The notes under the pieces are model-generated. The model ran no database searches. It was given only the letters and a program-made list of their open reading frames with translations, and was not told where the DNA came from. Below are positions 24,801 through 34,522 of a stretch of DNA of 51,598 nt, one piece after another. The first letter of the stretch is position 1; every line of letters begins with the position of its first letter. Origin of the DNA: Mycobacteriales bacterium (GTDB lineage: Bacteria; Actinomycetota; Actinomycetes; JAFAQI01); NCBI GenBank assembly GCA_035504215.1, contig DATJSI010000128.1, positions 1 through 51,598 on the forward strand. The letters are read 5' to 3'. The position numbers and the translations under genes were made by a program.

Positions 24801-25917
24801 CCAGAAAGCCAAGATCCTCGTCGTCGACGACGTTCCGGCCAACGTTCGGTTGCTCGAGGCGGTCCTCACGCCCAGCGGCTACGACGTGATCGGTGCCGCT
24901 GATGGGCACCGCGCCCTCGAGCTGGTCGAGTCCGACCAGCCGGACCTGGTCCTGCTGGACGTGATGATGCCCGGGATTGACGGCTACGAAGTGTGCCGGC
25001 GGATTCGTGCATCCGAGCGGACTGCCGTACTGCCCGTGGTGATGGTCACGTCGAGCGAGGTGCGGGAGAAGACCGACGCCATCGAGGCGGGCGCCGACGA
25101 CTTCATCCCCAAGCCGTTCCAGCGCGACGAGCTGCTGACCCGCGTCCGGTCCCTGCTGCGGATCAAGCGCTACCACGACACGATCAAGGCCCAGGCGGTC
25201 GAGCTTGCCGCGCTCAACCAGACCCTTGCCGAGCGCGTCGAGGCACAGGTCGAGGAGCTCGAGCGGCTGCGCCGGCTGCGGAGGTTCCTGTCGCCACAGC
25301 TGGCCGAGGTGATCGTTTCGTCCGGCGACGAGTCGATCCTGCAAAGCCACCGCCGGCAGGTGGCGATGTTCTTCGCCGACCTCCGCGGGTGGACCCACTT
25401 CGTGGACTCGGTCGAACCGGAGGAGCTGACCCGGGTGCTCCGCGAGTTCCATCACGAGATCGGCCTGCTCGTGAAGCGCTTCGACGCAACCGTCGGCTTC
25501 CTGGAAGGCGACGGCGTCCAGCTGTTCTTCAACGATCCGATCGAGATGCCGGACGCCGCGTTGCGTGCCGTAGCGCTGGGCTGCGCGCTACGCGAGGCGA
25601 TGGCCGAGCTGACCACGCGCTGGCACAAGCGAGGCTACGACCTCGACTTCGGCGCCGGGCTCGCGCTCGGCTACGCAACCTGTGGAGAGGTGGGCTTCGA
25701 GGGGCGATCGGACTACGCGGCGATCGGCACCGTCACCAACCTCGCCTCGCGACTCGCCGACGAGGCCACCGGTGGCCAGATCCTGATCACGCAGCGGCTC
25801 TACGCCGAGGTGGAGGACGCTGTCGACGCCGAACCGGTCGGACCATTCACGCTCAAGGGCTTCAAGCAACCGGTCGCGGCGTTCAACGTCACCGCGGTGC
25901 GACAGAGCGAGTTCTGA
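24784..25917 (+). CDS. receiver domain fused to class III adenylate/guanylate cyclase
   Basis: 377 residues: receiver (about 8-125, phosphoacceptor Asp59 in LVLLDVMMPG, Lys in FIPKPF), coiled-coil linker (about 140-178) and class III cyclase domain (about 190-370). The cyclase has both metal aspartates (FFADLRGWTHF and EGDGVQLFF) and the transition-state Asn/Arg (TNLASRL), but the base-selecting Lys is Phe in FLEGD, so substrate choice is uncertain. Phosphorylation would couple the upstream kinase to cAMP or cGMP. GTG 24790, ten bases after AGGAG, is an equally good start. The 3' end overlaps the convergent FAD gene by 29 bases. Confidence 0.88.
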   Translation: MNVTSDQKAKILVVDDVPANVRLLEAVLTPSGYDVIGAADGHRALELVESDQPDLVLLDVMMPGIDGYEVCRRIRASERTAVLPVVMVTSSEVREKTDAIEAGADDFIPKPFQRDELLTRVRSLLRIKRYHDTIKAQAVELAALNQTLAERVEAQVEELERLRRLRRFLSPQLAEVIVSSGDESILQSHRRQVAMFFADLRGWTHFVDSVEPEELTRVLREFHHEIGLLVKRFDATVGFLEGDGVQLFFNDPIEMPDAALRAVALGCALREAMAELTTRWHKRGYDLDFGAGLALGYATCGEVGFEGRSDYAAIGTVTNLASRLADEATGGQILITQRLYAEVEDAVDAEPVGPFTLKGFKQPVAAFNVTAVRQSEF

Positions 25918-27112
25918 GCGCCCGCCAGACCGAGCGGACGAGTGACGGGTCGGTCCACAGCACGGACAGGGCCCAGATCGGGCTGAACGAGCTGGCGAAC
26001 ACCGCCGCCGCCTGCCGCGAGGTGAGCTTGTCCATCCGGCGGATCACCCGGTCCCAGTCCGCGTCGCCGAACCGGCAGATCCGCTCGTTGACGGCGTAGG
26101 AAATTCGCAGGTCGCGACCGCTCATCCGCCGCCACTCGCGCGGGTACGACGCCATCCCGCGCGCGGTGTAGTCGCCGCCGGCACCCACGATCGCCCGGCC
26201 CGCGCCTCGACCGGCGTGGATCGCGTAGCGGATCCCTTCACCGAGCAACGTCGAGCCCTGTCCGGCGGCGTCTCCGGTGACGACGATGCCGTCTGCGACC
26301 AGCTGGGTCGCGTTCGGCTTGAGCACCGGCATGAGCCCGCTGTGCATCTCCAGCGGGCCGGACCCGGCCGTCGGACCGACCAGCCGGGTGAACTCCTCGC
26401 GGAGGCCGGCCAGCAGGACTCTGGGCTCGGCGTCGCTGTCCGGTCGCACCACCCCGACGCCGAGGCGGACCCGCCCGTCACCGCAGGGGAACGCCCAGCC
26501 GTAGCCACCGGGCGCGACGGCGTCGCCGAGCCAGAAGACAACTTCGTCCTGGTCGTACGCCGGACTGTGCAGCTCGAGCTCCATGCCGACCGCGCTGCGC
26601 TCGTTCCCGGCGCGCAGCCCCGTGTCGCGAGCCAGGAAGCCGGTGTGCCCGCTCGCGTCGACGACGACGTGCGAGGTCAGGTCGTAGCGGCCGCGAAACG
26701 GGTCGCGAGCCGAGACGCCGCGCACCCTACCGTTGCGCAGCGGGCCCTCGACGTGCGCGCGCAACCTGATCTCGGCGCCGGCCTCGATCGCCTGCTGGGC
26801 CAGCCACTGATAGGTCGCCCGGACGTCGAGTACGCACCCGACCGCCTTGCGGTAGGTCTTCAACGCCTCGGTCGTCGGACCGATCACCCGGATCCGGTGG
26901 ATCGGGTGGTAGCAACGCTCGGGCACCCCCAAGGCACGAAGCGGCTTGATGAAGCTGCCGCCGCTGGTGCGGACCGGTTCACCGATCGCGTGCCCCCGCT
27001 CGAGGACGACGACGCGCAGCCCGCCTTTCGCCGCCTCGGCCGCTGCCGCCAGCCCGGCCGGGCCGCCGCCGACAACGGCGACGTCGACCTCCGGCACCGG
27101 CTGCGCTGCCAT
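25889..27112 (-). CDS. geranylgeranyl-reductase-family FAD-dependent oxidoreductase
   Basis: 407 residues. FAD-binding VAVVGGGPAGLAAAAEAAKGG at the start, GDAAGQGSTLLGEGIRYAI near residue 295 and VVVDASGHTGFLAR are typical of the geranylgeranyl reductase/FixC group, which reduce isoprenoid double bonds or hydroxylate aromatics. Which applies here is unknown. ATG 27112 follows AGGAG; the frame continues upstream into the tRNA gene, which is not protein coding. Confidence 0.85.
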   Translation of the reverse strand: MAAQPVPEVDVAVVGGGPAGLAAAAEAAKGGLRVVVLERGHAIGEPVRTSGGSFIKPLRALGVPERCYHPIHRIRVIGPTTEALKTYRKAVGCVLDVRATYQWLAQQAIEAGAEIRLRAHVEGPLRNGRVRGVSARDPFRGRYDLTSHVVVDASGHTGFLARDTGLRAGNERSAVGMELELHSPAYDQDEVVFWLGDAVAPGGYGWAFPCGDGRVRLGVGVVRPDSDAEPRVLLAGLREEFTRLVGPTAGSGPLEMHSGLMPVLKPNATQLVADGIVVTGDAAGQGSTLLGEGIRYAIHAGRGAGRAIVGAGGDYTARGMASYPREWRRMSGRDLRISYAVNERICRFGDADWDRVIRRMDKLTSRQAAAVFASSFSPIWALSVLWTDPSLVRSVWRALRTRSVAPR

Positions 27113-27146
27113 TCGCGTCTCACTCCTGTCCGCGCTGGTCATCTCG

Positions 27147-27219
27147 TGGGGTCGGCGGGATTCGAACCCGCACTGGCGTGCTCCTAAGGCACGTGCCTCT
27201 GCCATTGGGCTACGACCCC
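27147..27219 (-). tRNA. tRNA with anticodon UAG on a class I (short variable loop) body
   Basis: 73 bases without encoded CCA. The acceptor stem (GGGGUCG/CGACCCC), anticodon stem (CGUGC/GCACG) and T stem (GCGGG/CCCGC, loop UUCGAAU) all pair perfectly; discriminator A73. The anticodon loop CUUAGGA gives anticodon UAG (27186-27184), which reads CUA and is nominally leucine. But bacterial tRNA-Leu is class II with a long variable arm, and here the variable loop is five bases (CCAGU). The D arm is also odd, with a three-pair stem GCC/GGC. The amino acid is therefore uncertain. Confidence 0.8.
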
Positions 27220-27232
27220 GCCGTCCATGGTG

Positions 27233-27859
27233 TCAGGCTCGGGCCGCGCGCGACTCTCCGCTTCCCAGCAGGCCGGCGAGCAGCGGGGCAAGCGCGCGGA
27301 ACGCCTTTCCCCGGTGGCTGATCGCGTCCTTCTCCTCGGGCGGCATCTCCGCGGTCGTCCGATCGTCGTCGAGCGGCACGAAGATCGGGTCGTAGCCGAA
27401 CCCGTTCGACCCGCGCGGGGAGCGAGCGAGGTGGCCGGCCAGCCGGCCTTCCACGACGACGTCGCGACCGTCCGGCATCGCGGCGGCAGCAGCGCAGACG
27501 AATGCTGCTCCCCTGCGGCTGTCGGGCAGGTCGGAGATCTGGGCGAGGACCAGCTCGAGGTTCGCGACGTCGTCGCCGTGCCGGCCGGCCCAGCGCGCGG
27601 ACAGTACGCCGGGCATCTGGTTCAGCGCATCGACCGCGAGCCCGCTGTCGTCGGCGATCGACGGCAGCCCGGTGCCCCGGCAGGCGGCGTGCGCCTTGAG
27701 CAGTGCGTTGTCCGCGAAGGTTGCGCCGGTCTCGACCACGTCGGCGAGGTCCGGGTAGGCGTCGAGGCCGAGCAGTTCGACGTCGTACGGGTCGAGGATG
27801 CGGCGCAGCTCTTCGATCTTGCCCTTGTTGCGCGTCGCGAGGACGACCGTGGCGGTCAC
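27233..27859 (-). CDS. rdgB: XTP/dITP diphosphatase (RdgB/HAM1)
   Basis: 208 residues. The start [43 protein letters not shown] and [10 protein letters not shown] are the HAM1/RdgB signatures. It hydrolyses non-canonical purine triphosphates (dITP, XTP) to monophosphates, keeping them out of nucleic acids. Its ATG overlaps the rph stop (ATGA), so the pair is translationally coupled, the common arrangement in actinobacteria. Confidence 0.96.
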   Translation of the reverse strand: MTATVVLATRNKGKIEELRRILDPYDVELLGLDAYPDLADVVETGATFADNALLKAHAACRGTGLPSIADDSGLAVDALNQMPGVLSARWAGRHGDDVANLELVLAQISDLPDSRRGAAFVCAAAAAMPDGRDVVVEGRLAGHLARSPRGSNGFGYDPIFVPLDDDRTTAEMPPEEKDAISHRGKAFRALAPLLAGLLGSGESRAARA

Positions 27860-28593
27860 TCCCGCAACGCCGCCTCCTGCAGCGCGGTCAGCTCGGCGCA
27901 GCCCTTGACCGCGAGGTCGAGCAACCGGTTGAGCTCGTCCCGATCGAACGGCGCCCCCTCGGCCGTTCCCTGCACCTCGACGAACCGGCCGTCACCGGTG
28001 CAGACGACGTTCATGTCCGTCTCTGCCTTGACGTCCTCGTCGTAGCAGAGGTCGAGACAGGGAACCCCGTCGACGATGCCGACACTGACTGCGGCGACGG
28101 ACGAGACGAGCGGCTCGCCGGCCGCCAGCGCGTTGCGCGCGCGCAGCCACGACACGGCGTCGGCGAGCGCGACATAGGCGCCCGTGATCGCCGCCGTACG
28201 CGTGCCACCGTCGGCTTGCAGGACGTCACAGTCGATGACGATCGTGTTCTCGCCGAGAGCCTTGTAGTCGATCGCCGCGCGCAGCGAACGGCCCACCAAA
28301 CGTGAGATCTCGTGCGTGCGGCCACCGATCCGGCCCTTGACCGACTCGCGGTCGCTGCGCGTGTGCGTGGAGCGTGGAAGCATCGCGTACTCCGCCGTGA
28401 CCCAGCCGAGCCCGCTGCCCTTGCGCCACCGCGGCACGCCTTCGGTCACCGACGCGGCGCACAGCACGCGGGTCCGACCGAACTCGACGAGCACCGAGCC
28501 CTCCGCATGATCCAGCCAGCGCCGGGTGATCCGGACCTCGCGCAGAGCGTCCGGCGCGCGGCCATCGGGACGGGTGGCAGTGGGTTCGCTCAC
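27856..28593 (-). CDS. rph: ribonuclease PH
   Basis: 245 residues, full length for RNase [55 protein letters not shown] and [19 protein letters not shown]. This phosphorolytic exonuclease trims the 3' ends of tRNA precursors. GTG 28593 follows a GAGAGG site. It lies 18 bases after the MBL gene and overlaps rdgB; the tRNA just beyond rdgB lacks CCA, so it too must be matured at its 3' end. Confidence 0.96.
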   Translation of the reverse strand: MSEPTATRPDGRAPDALREVRITRRWLDHAEGSVLVEFGRTRVLCAASVTEGVPRWRKGSGLGWVTAEYAMLPRSTHTRSDRESVKGRIGGRTHEISRLVGRSLRAAIDYKALGENTIVIDCDVLQADGGTRTAAITGAYVALADAVSWLRARNALAAGEPLVSSVAAVSVGIVDGVPCLDLCYDEDVKAETDMNVVCTGDGRFVEVQGTAEGAPFDRDELNRLLDLAVKGCAELTALQEAALRE

Positions 28594-28611
28594 AGGTGCG
28601 ATGCCTCTCGG

Positions 28612-29346
28612 TCAGATCTCGAATCGGTCCAGCGAGTGCGCGATCGCGATGTCGCCGCTGTAGCTCGCGGTCGCCCCGGCGAGGGTACGGTCGACGTCCC
28701 CCCACGGCACCAGATGGGTGAGCACGAGCCGACCGGCGCCGGCCCGGGTCGCGTGCGCGCCGGCGTCGCCGCCGGTCATGTGCAGTCCGGGCGGGTTGTG
28801 CTCGCCGTCGAGAAACGACGCCTCACACAGCATCAGATCCGCGTCGCGGGCGAGGTCGGTCAGCGCATCACACGGCGCCGTGTCCGCGCTGTAGGCGATG
28901 GTCCGTCCGCCGGCGCTGATCCGCATCCCGTAGGTCTCGACACTGTGGTTCATCCGCCGCAGCGTGATCTCGAACGGTCCGACGTCAATCGTCCGCTCCG
29001 AGTCGATCGGGCGTACGTCGTACACCCCTTCGACCGGGTCCTCGGGATCCTCGATCACGCCGGGCAGGCCGCTCGGCCCATAGACCGGAAGCACCGGTGC
29101 CGATCCGGCCGGGTGGTAGTGCCGCACGTAGGTGTAGGTCAGCAGGTCGAAGTAGTGGTCGCCGTGCAGATGGCTGATCACGACCGCGTCCGGCTCGAGC
29201 AGCCCGCACGCTTCGTCCAGCGGGCCGAGCGAGCCGTTGCCCATGTCCAGCACCAGCCGGAAGCCGTCCTCCTCGACGAGGTACGACGAGCACGGCGAGC
29301 CCGGTCCCGGGTAGGTGCCCGAGCACCCGACGATGGTGAGCCTCAT
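28612..29346 (-). CDS. MBL-fold phosphodiesterase (Rv1339-like)
   Basis: 244 residues, metallo-beta-lactamase fold with [11 protein letters not shown] (metal site), [33 protein letters not shown] and LTHLVPWGD. Position between murI and rph is that of M. tuberculosis Rv1339, reported as an atypical class II cAMP phosphodiesterase; tRNase Z-like activity is an alternative. A cyclase fusion is encoded at 24784 in this window, though no link is shown. ATG 29346 overlaps the murI stop. Confidence 0.85.
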   Translation of the reverse strand: MRLTIVGCSGTYPGPGSPCSSYLVEEDGFRLVLDMGNGSLGPLDEACGLLEPDAVVISHLHGDHYFDLLTYTYVRHYHPAGSAPVLPVYGPSGLPGVIEDPEDPVEGVYDVRPIDSERTIDVGPFEITLRRMNHSVETYGMRISAGGRTIAYSADTAPCDALTDLARDADLMLCEASFLDGEHNPPGLHMTGGDAGAHATRAGAGRLVLTHLVPWGDVDRTLAGATASYSGDIAIAHSLDRFEI

Positions 29347-30143
29347 GCCGGCAGCGCTGCGGCGACCTCGCCGATTTCAGGACCGAGAAACCGCCGGCCG
29401 AGGCGGGCGAACGGTTCCGGGTCTCCGGTCGCGAGGAAACGGTGCTCCGGCGGCGGGAGCGACTCGTCGCGGAAGCCGACCGACCCGGCCAGCTCCCGGT
29501 AGACGTCCTTGGCCGTCTCCTCCGCGCTCGACACGAGGGTTACCGCATCCCCGACGACATAGGAGATCACCCCGGTGAGCAGCGGATAGTGCGTGCAGCC
29601 CAGCACGAGCGTGTCGACCCCGGCGGCAACGACCGGTTCGAGGTAGTCCTCCGCGACCGACAAAAGGGCCGGGCTGTGCGTGTCACCGCGTTCGACGTAC
29701 TCCACGAACTGCGGGCACGCCGCAGTGGTCAGCGACACGTGGGTCGCCGCCGCGAACGCGTCGTCGTAAGCCTTGCTCGTGATCGTCGCCGCGGTGCCGA
29801 TGACGCCGATCCGCTGGTTTCTGGTCACGGCCACCGCCCGGCGCACGGCGGGCTGGATGACCTCGACCACGGGAATCGAGTAGCGCTCGCGCGCATCGCG
29901 CAGGCACGCGGAGCTGGCCGTGTTGCAGGCGATCACGAGCAGCTTCACGCCGTGGTTGTCGACCAGGTCGTCGAGGACGGCGAGCGCGAGCGCGCGCACG
30001 TCGGCGATCCGCCGCGGGCCGTACGGGCCGTTGGCTGTGTCACCGACATAGACGATCGACTCGGCGGGCAGCTGGTCGATGACCGCCCGGGCGACGGTGA
30101 GCCCGCCGACCCCGCTGTCGAAGATCCCGATCGGCGCGTCCAC
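29343..30143 (-). CDS. murI: glutamate racemase
   Basis: 266 residues from GTG 30143, which has AAGGA at good spacing; a longer reading to 30179 adds 12 unlikely residues. Catalytic Cys73 (ACNTAS) and Cys183 (GCTHYP), with [13 protein letters not shown] and GDTANGPYG, identify MurI, which makes D-glutamate for peptidoglycan. The stop overlaps the MBL start (ATGA). Confidence 0.95.
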   Translation of the reverse strand: MDAPIGIFDSGVGGLTVARAVIDQLPAESIVYVGDTANGPYGPRRIADVRALALAVLDDLVDNHGVKLLVIACNTASSACLRDARERYSIPVVEVIQPAVRRAVAVTRNQRIGVIGTAATITSKAYDDAFAAATHVSLTTAACPQFVEYVERGDTHSPALLSVAEDYLEPVVAAGVDTLVLGCTHYPLLTGVISYVVGDAVTLVSSAEETAKDVYRELAGSVGFRDESLPPPEHRFLATGDPEPFARLGRRFLGPEIGEVAAALPA

Positions 30144-30161
30144 ACACCCATCCTTGCATCC

Positions 30162-30199
30162 GGGCATCGCCGAGCCCATGACCGTGCCCGGCGATGCCC
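30162..30199 (-). terminator. strong inverted repeat after the unknown secreted gene
   Basis: Perfect 11-bp arms GGGCATCGCCG/CGGCGATGCCC with a 16-base loop, 40 bases after the stop of the gene at 30239-30679 and 19 bases before murI. It could end that transcript or act as an operator for murI. No U-tract follows on either strand. Confidence 0.45.
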
Positions 30200-30238
30200 A
30201 GCCGCTCCGTCGAGCGAATCTTTACCGCGACGCAGCCG

Positions 30239-30679
30239 CTACGAACCCGAATCAGGTATCGGCATTTCGGTTAGCATCACGGCGCTGACCGGGTCCGGTT
30301 TCCAGCCGGCGCCCGACTCACGGTTGATCTGCCAGCTCAGTGCATAGAAATTGCCCCAGCCGCAGGTCTCCTTGCTCGTGCCGGTGCTTACTGCGGGGCC
30401 AAAGAAGTTGCCTTGCTCCGCATTAGACCCCTCGATGAACTGGTAGCAGTTGATCGCAACTCGGAACTTATATCCACACGTATTTTCGCTGATCTTGACC
30501 CAACCCTGGGTGTCGTTCGAGCCGCCCGATGCAACAGTCCAGCTGCAACCACCCCCACCCGGCCCGATCGTCGAGGCAGCGGCAACCGCGCCGCTACCCA
30601 GCACCGCAGCCACGCATATTCCCGCCGCAAGGGATTTTCCTAACGCCCGCCTGACCCGCAAACCAAATGATTGCCGCAC
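30239..30679 (-). CDS. unknown small secreted protein, four cysteines
   Basis: 146 residues. I do not recognise the family. A basic N-terminus and hydrophobic segment (about 12-35, SLAAGICVAAVLGSGAVAAAS) form a signal peptide; the mature part of about 110 residues has four cysteines (GGGCSW, NTCGY, INCYQF, ETCGW) that could make two disulphides, many Trp/Tyr/Asn, and few charges. GTG 30679 has a near-perfect AGGAGGTG site. Base composition is clearly more AT-rich than its neighbours, hinting at acquisition. It replaces the rhomboid gene found here in M. tuberculosis. Confidence 0.8.
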   Translation of the reverse strand: MRQSFGLRVRRALGKSLAAGICVAAVLGSGAVAAASTIGPGGGGCSWTVASGGSNDTQGWVKISENTCGYKFRVAINCYQFIEGSNAEQGNFFGPAVSTGTSKETCGWGNFYALSWQINRESGAGWKPDPVSAVMLTEMPIPDSGS

Positions 30680-30717
30680 GACCCACCTCCTGGCCCGTCT
30701 GGGAATAATCGACACGG

Positions 30718-30747
30718 ATTCCAGCACGGCCGAACAGGAATGGTCAA
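30718..30747 (-). promoter_or_regulatory. putative sigma-70-type promoter of the unknown secreted gene
   Basis: On the minus strand TTGACC (30747-30742) and TGGAAT (30723-30718) are separated by 18 bases, with the start codon about 40 bases downstream. The -10 is imperfect. Confidence 0.35.
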
Positions 30748-30843
30748 GAGCTGGCAATACTTTTGGCAATAGGCGTATCGGTAGAGCGCGCGGAGCGAAT
30801 TAGCCAAATAGTCCGCAAACCTGAAATAAGACAATTTGCCGGC

Positions 30844-32086
<1,243 letters not shown>

Positions 32087-32135
32087 ATTTTCGCAAACGC
32101 CGTCCGCCGGCTGGCGATTCCGCCCCTGCACGGTC

Positions 32136-32543
32136 TCAGCCGACGATCTCGACCGGCTCCTCGGTGACCTCGCCGTCGATGATCCGGAAGCTGCGGAACT
32201 CGGTCTCGTCCGGCGCCCGCGTGGACACCAGCACGTAGTGCGCGGTCGGCTCGCTCGCCAGGCTGATGTCCGTGCGCGACGGCCGGGCCTCGGTCGCGGT
32301 GTGGGAGTGGTAGATCACCACCGGCTCCTCGTCGCGCTCGTCCATGCCACGCCACACCCGCAGCTGCTCCATGGAGTCGAAGCGGTAGAAGGTCGGCGAG
32401 CGCTCGGCGTTCATCATCGGGACGAATCGCGCCGGCCGGTCGCTCCCGGCCGGGCCGGCGAGCACCCCGCACGCCTCGTCGGGATGGTCGCGGCGGGCGT
32501 GCTCGACGATCTGGTCGTGCAGGTCCCGGCTGATCCGAAGCAC
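32136..32543 (-). CDS. mec: CysO-cysteine peptidase, JAMM metalloprotease
   Basis: 135 residues. The JAMM/MPN+ zinc site is complete: Glu23 in PDEACGVL and His79-x-His81 with Ser89 and Asp92 in HSHTATEARPSRTD. It releases free cysteine from the CysO-cysteine adduct, the last step of the CysM route. It precedes cysO by about 50 bases in the same direction. GTG start. Confidence 0.93.
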   Translation of the reverse strand: MLRISRDLHDQIVEHARRDHPDEACGVLAGPAGSDRPARFVPMMNAERSPTFYRFDSMEQLRVWRGMDERDEEPVVIYHSHTATEARPSRTDISLASEPTAHYVLVSTRAPDETEFRSFRIIDGEVTEEPVEIVG

Positions 32544-32571
32544 GTGGCGAGGCTACGACGTCCCAACCCGC

Positions 32572-33189
32572 TCAGCGCAGTACGGCGAGCACGATCGCGT
32601 TCTGCAGCCACGTGATCCAGTCATACGTCTCGAGCTCTGCGTGCCGGGCCGTGCCCGGCGGCACCGTGGCCAGCTCGTCGGCAACGTCCTCGGTCACTCC
32701 GATTCGGGTGCCGAGGGCGAGTCGCAGATCGGTGAACGCCGGCAGCCACTCCTCCGCGTCGGTCGCCTTGAGCTCGAGCTGGACCTCGCCGTCGTGGTCG
32801 CTACCGGCGACGGCCGCCGTGAGGTCGTCGACCACCCGCTGCACGGCGGAGCGCTTGGTCGCCCGCAGGCTGCCCTCGGTGAGCCGGCGGAACTCACCGG
32901 CGGCGTTGTCGTCGTTGCGGTAGCCGTCCGGCAGCAGCCGGCGCAGCACCGGGTCGGTCGGTGGCTCGATTTCGGCCGGCGTGTCGAGCAGCCGCTCGAG
33001 CAGCTCGGTATCGATGTCCGCGTCGTCGCGTTCTCCCGGCTCCGGCATCGTGCCGTCGGCGTGCTCACCGGGGTGATCCCCGTGGCCGAGCAGCACGATG
33101 ATCTGGCCGAACAGGTCGAGCAGGATGGCGATCTCGTCGAGGGTCAGGCTGATTCGTACCCGCCGGCCGCGACGCCGGACCGAGCTCAC
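32572..33189 (-). CDS. DUF2017 protein
   Basis: 205 residues, mostly helical and acidic, with ISLTLDEIAILLDLFGQIIVLL near the start and LRLALGTRIGVTEDV near the end, as in the actinobacterial DUF2017 family (M. tuberculosis Rv1332). No function is known. It always tends to sit between clpS and mec; here it starts three bases after the clpS stop, so a link to ClpS-guided proteolysis is possible. Confidence 0.82.
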   Translation of the reverse strand: MSSVRRRGRRVRISLTLDEIAILLDLFGQIIVLLGHGDHPGEHADGTMPEPGERDDADIDTELLERLLDTPAEIEPPTDPVLRRLLPDGYRNDDNAAGEFRRLTEGSLRATKRSAVQRVVDDLTAAVAGSDHDGEVQLELKATDAEEWLPAFTDLRLALGTRIGVTEDVADELATVPPGTARHAELETYDWITWLQNAIVLAVLR

Positions 33190-33192
33190 CCG

Positions 33193-33483
33193 TCAGTCCT
33201 GCGCCACGGTGGCCCACAGCCCCGCGGCGTGCAGCCGTTCGACGTCGTGCTCGACCTGCTCGCGGCTGCCGGAGCTGACGACCGCACGGCCCTTGGTGTG
33301 GACGTCCAGCATGAGCTTGGTCGCCTTCTCCTTGCTGTAGCCGAACAGCTTCTGGAACACCCAGGTCACGTAGGTCATCAGGTTGATCGGATCGTTCCAG
33401 ACGATCGCGACCCAGGGACGCTCGACGTCGACGTCATCCTCGGGGACAGGGCTGTGGGTGCGCTCGATCGCGGGCGCAGTCAT
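33193..33483 (-). CDS. clpS: ATP-dependent Clp protease adaptor ClpS
   Basis: 96 residues. [43 protein letters not shown] is the ClpS N-degron-binding fold with the WNDP-N motif and HTKG. It delivers N-end-rule substrates to ClpC/ClpA. It is the first gene of the leftward block and diverges from the EamA transporter operon. Confidence 0.95.
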   Translation of the reverse strand: MTAPAIERTHSPVPEDDVDVERPWVAIVWNDPINLMTYVTWVFQKLFGYSKEKATKLMLDVHTKGRAVVSSGSREQVEHDVERLHAAGLWATVAQD

Positions 33484-33556
33484 GGCTCAATGGTGGCACC
33501 GCGCTCGGATCGGCGGTAGGGGAACATCTACGTCGAAGCAGGGAGTTGCACGAGAA

Positions 33557-34522
33557 ATGGGGCGCAGTTCCAACCAGGGCAAGGTCTGGGCTGCGCTCGT
33601 CGCGATCTACCTGATCTGGGGCTCGACCTACCTCGCGATCCGCGTCGCCGTCCATCCGACCCACGGCGAGGGCGTGCCGCCCCTGCTGCTCGCCGGTGTC
33701 CGGTTCACGCTCGCCGGGGTGGTCATGATCGCGGCAACGGCCCGGCGACCGGCCGCAGACGGCGCCCCCGACCCATTGGGTTGGCGGCAGTGGTACGCCG
33801 CGGCCGTCATCGGGATCGCGCTGCCGTTCGGCGGCAACGGCCTGGTCACGCTGGCCGAGCGCAAGGTTCCCTCGGGCATCACTGCAGTCATGATCTCGAC
33901 CATCCCGATCTGGGCGGCGTTGATCGCGGCAGCAATCGGCCGGGAGCGCATGACCGGGCGGCACTTCGTCGGCCTCGTCCTCGGTTTCACCGGCGTCGGC
34001 GCGATGGTCATCGGCACCGGAAGCGGGCGCGCGAGTGGAGCGGGCATCCTGATCCTCGTCATCGCCGCCCTCTCCTGGGCGGCAGGAACGGTGTGGTCCA
34101 CCAACGCCCCCACGCCACGCCGTCCGCTGGTCACGACCGGCATGGAGATGCTGTGCGGCGGGATCGCCTGCCTCATCACGGCCGCCGCGCTCGGCGAGTT
34201 CGCGCAGTTCCACACCGACGAGCTCACCGCCCACGCGTGGCTCGCGTTCGCCTACCTCACGGTCATCGGGTCGCTGGTCGCCTACAGCGCCTACGTCTGG
34301 CTGCTCCGCAATGCCCAGCTCTCGCTCGTCACGACGTACGCGTTCGTGAACCCGGTCGTCGCCGTCATTCTCGGCTCGCTGATCCTTGACGAGCCGTTCA
34401 CGATCCGCACCGGCATCGCGACCTGCGCGGTCGTCGTCGGGGTGATCCTGACCCTCACCCGCGGCATCCAGAAGCCCCTCCCGCACGCCGGCGATCGGGC
34501 ACCTGATGAGGTGCACGTGTGA
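33557..34522 (+). CDS. EamA family (DMT) transporter
   Basis: 321 residues with ten predicted membrane helices in two EamA halves (YLIWGSTYLAIRVAV; AYSAYVWLLRNAQLSLVTTYAFVNPVVAVILG). DMT proteins move small metabolites. The stop overlaps the pncB start (GTGA), so it is co-translated with two NAD-salvage enzymes and may carry a pyridine compound; that is inference. ATG 33557 follows GGGAG; an upstream extension to 33383 lies over clpS and is rejected. Confidence 0.9.
   Translation: MGRSSNQGKVWAALVAIYLIWGSTYLAIRVAVHPTHGEGVPPLLLAGVRFTLAGVVMIAATARRPAADGAPDPLGWRQWYAAAVIGIALPFGGNGLVTLAERKVPSGITAVMISTIPIWAALIAAAIGRERMTGRHFVGLVLGFTGVGAMVIGTGSGRASGAGILILVIAALSWAAGTVWSTNAPTPRRPLVTTGMEMLCGGIACLITAAALGEFAQFHTDELTAHAWLAFAYLTVIGSLVAYSAYVWLLRNAQLSLVTTYAFVNPVVAVILGSLILDEPFTIRTGIATCAVVVGVILTLTRGIQKPLPHAGDRAPDEVHV

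Noticed and set aside
27113-27205. N-terminal extension of the FAD reductase into the tRNA
   Set aside because: The extra residues are translated tRNA; ATG 27112 has its own AGGAG and starts just before the FAD motif.
27147-27219. Amber-suppressor tRNA
   Set aside because: The anticodon is UAG read 5' to 3', which pairs with CUA; a suppressor of UAG would need CUA as anticodon.
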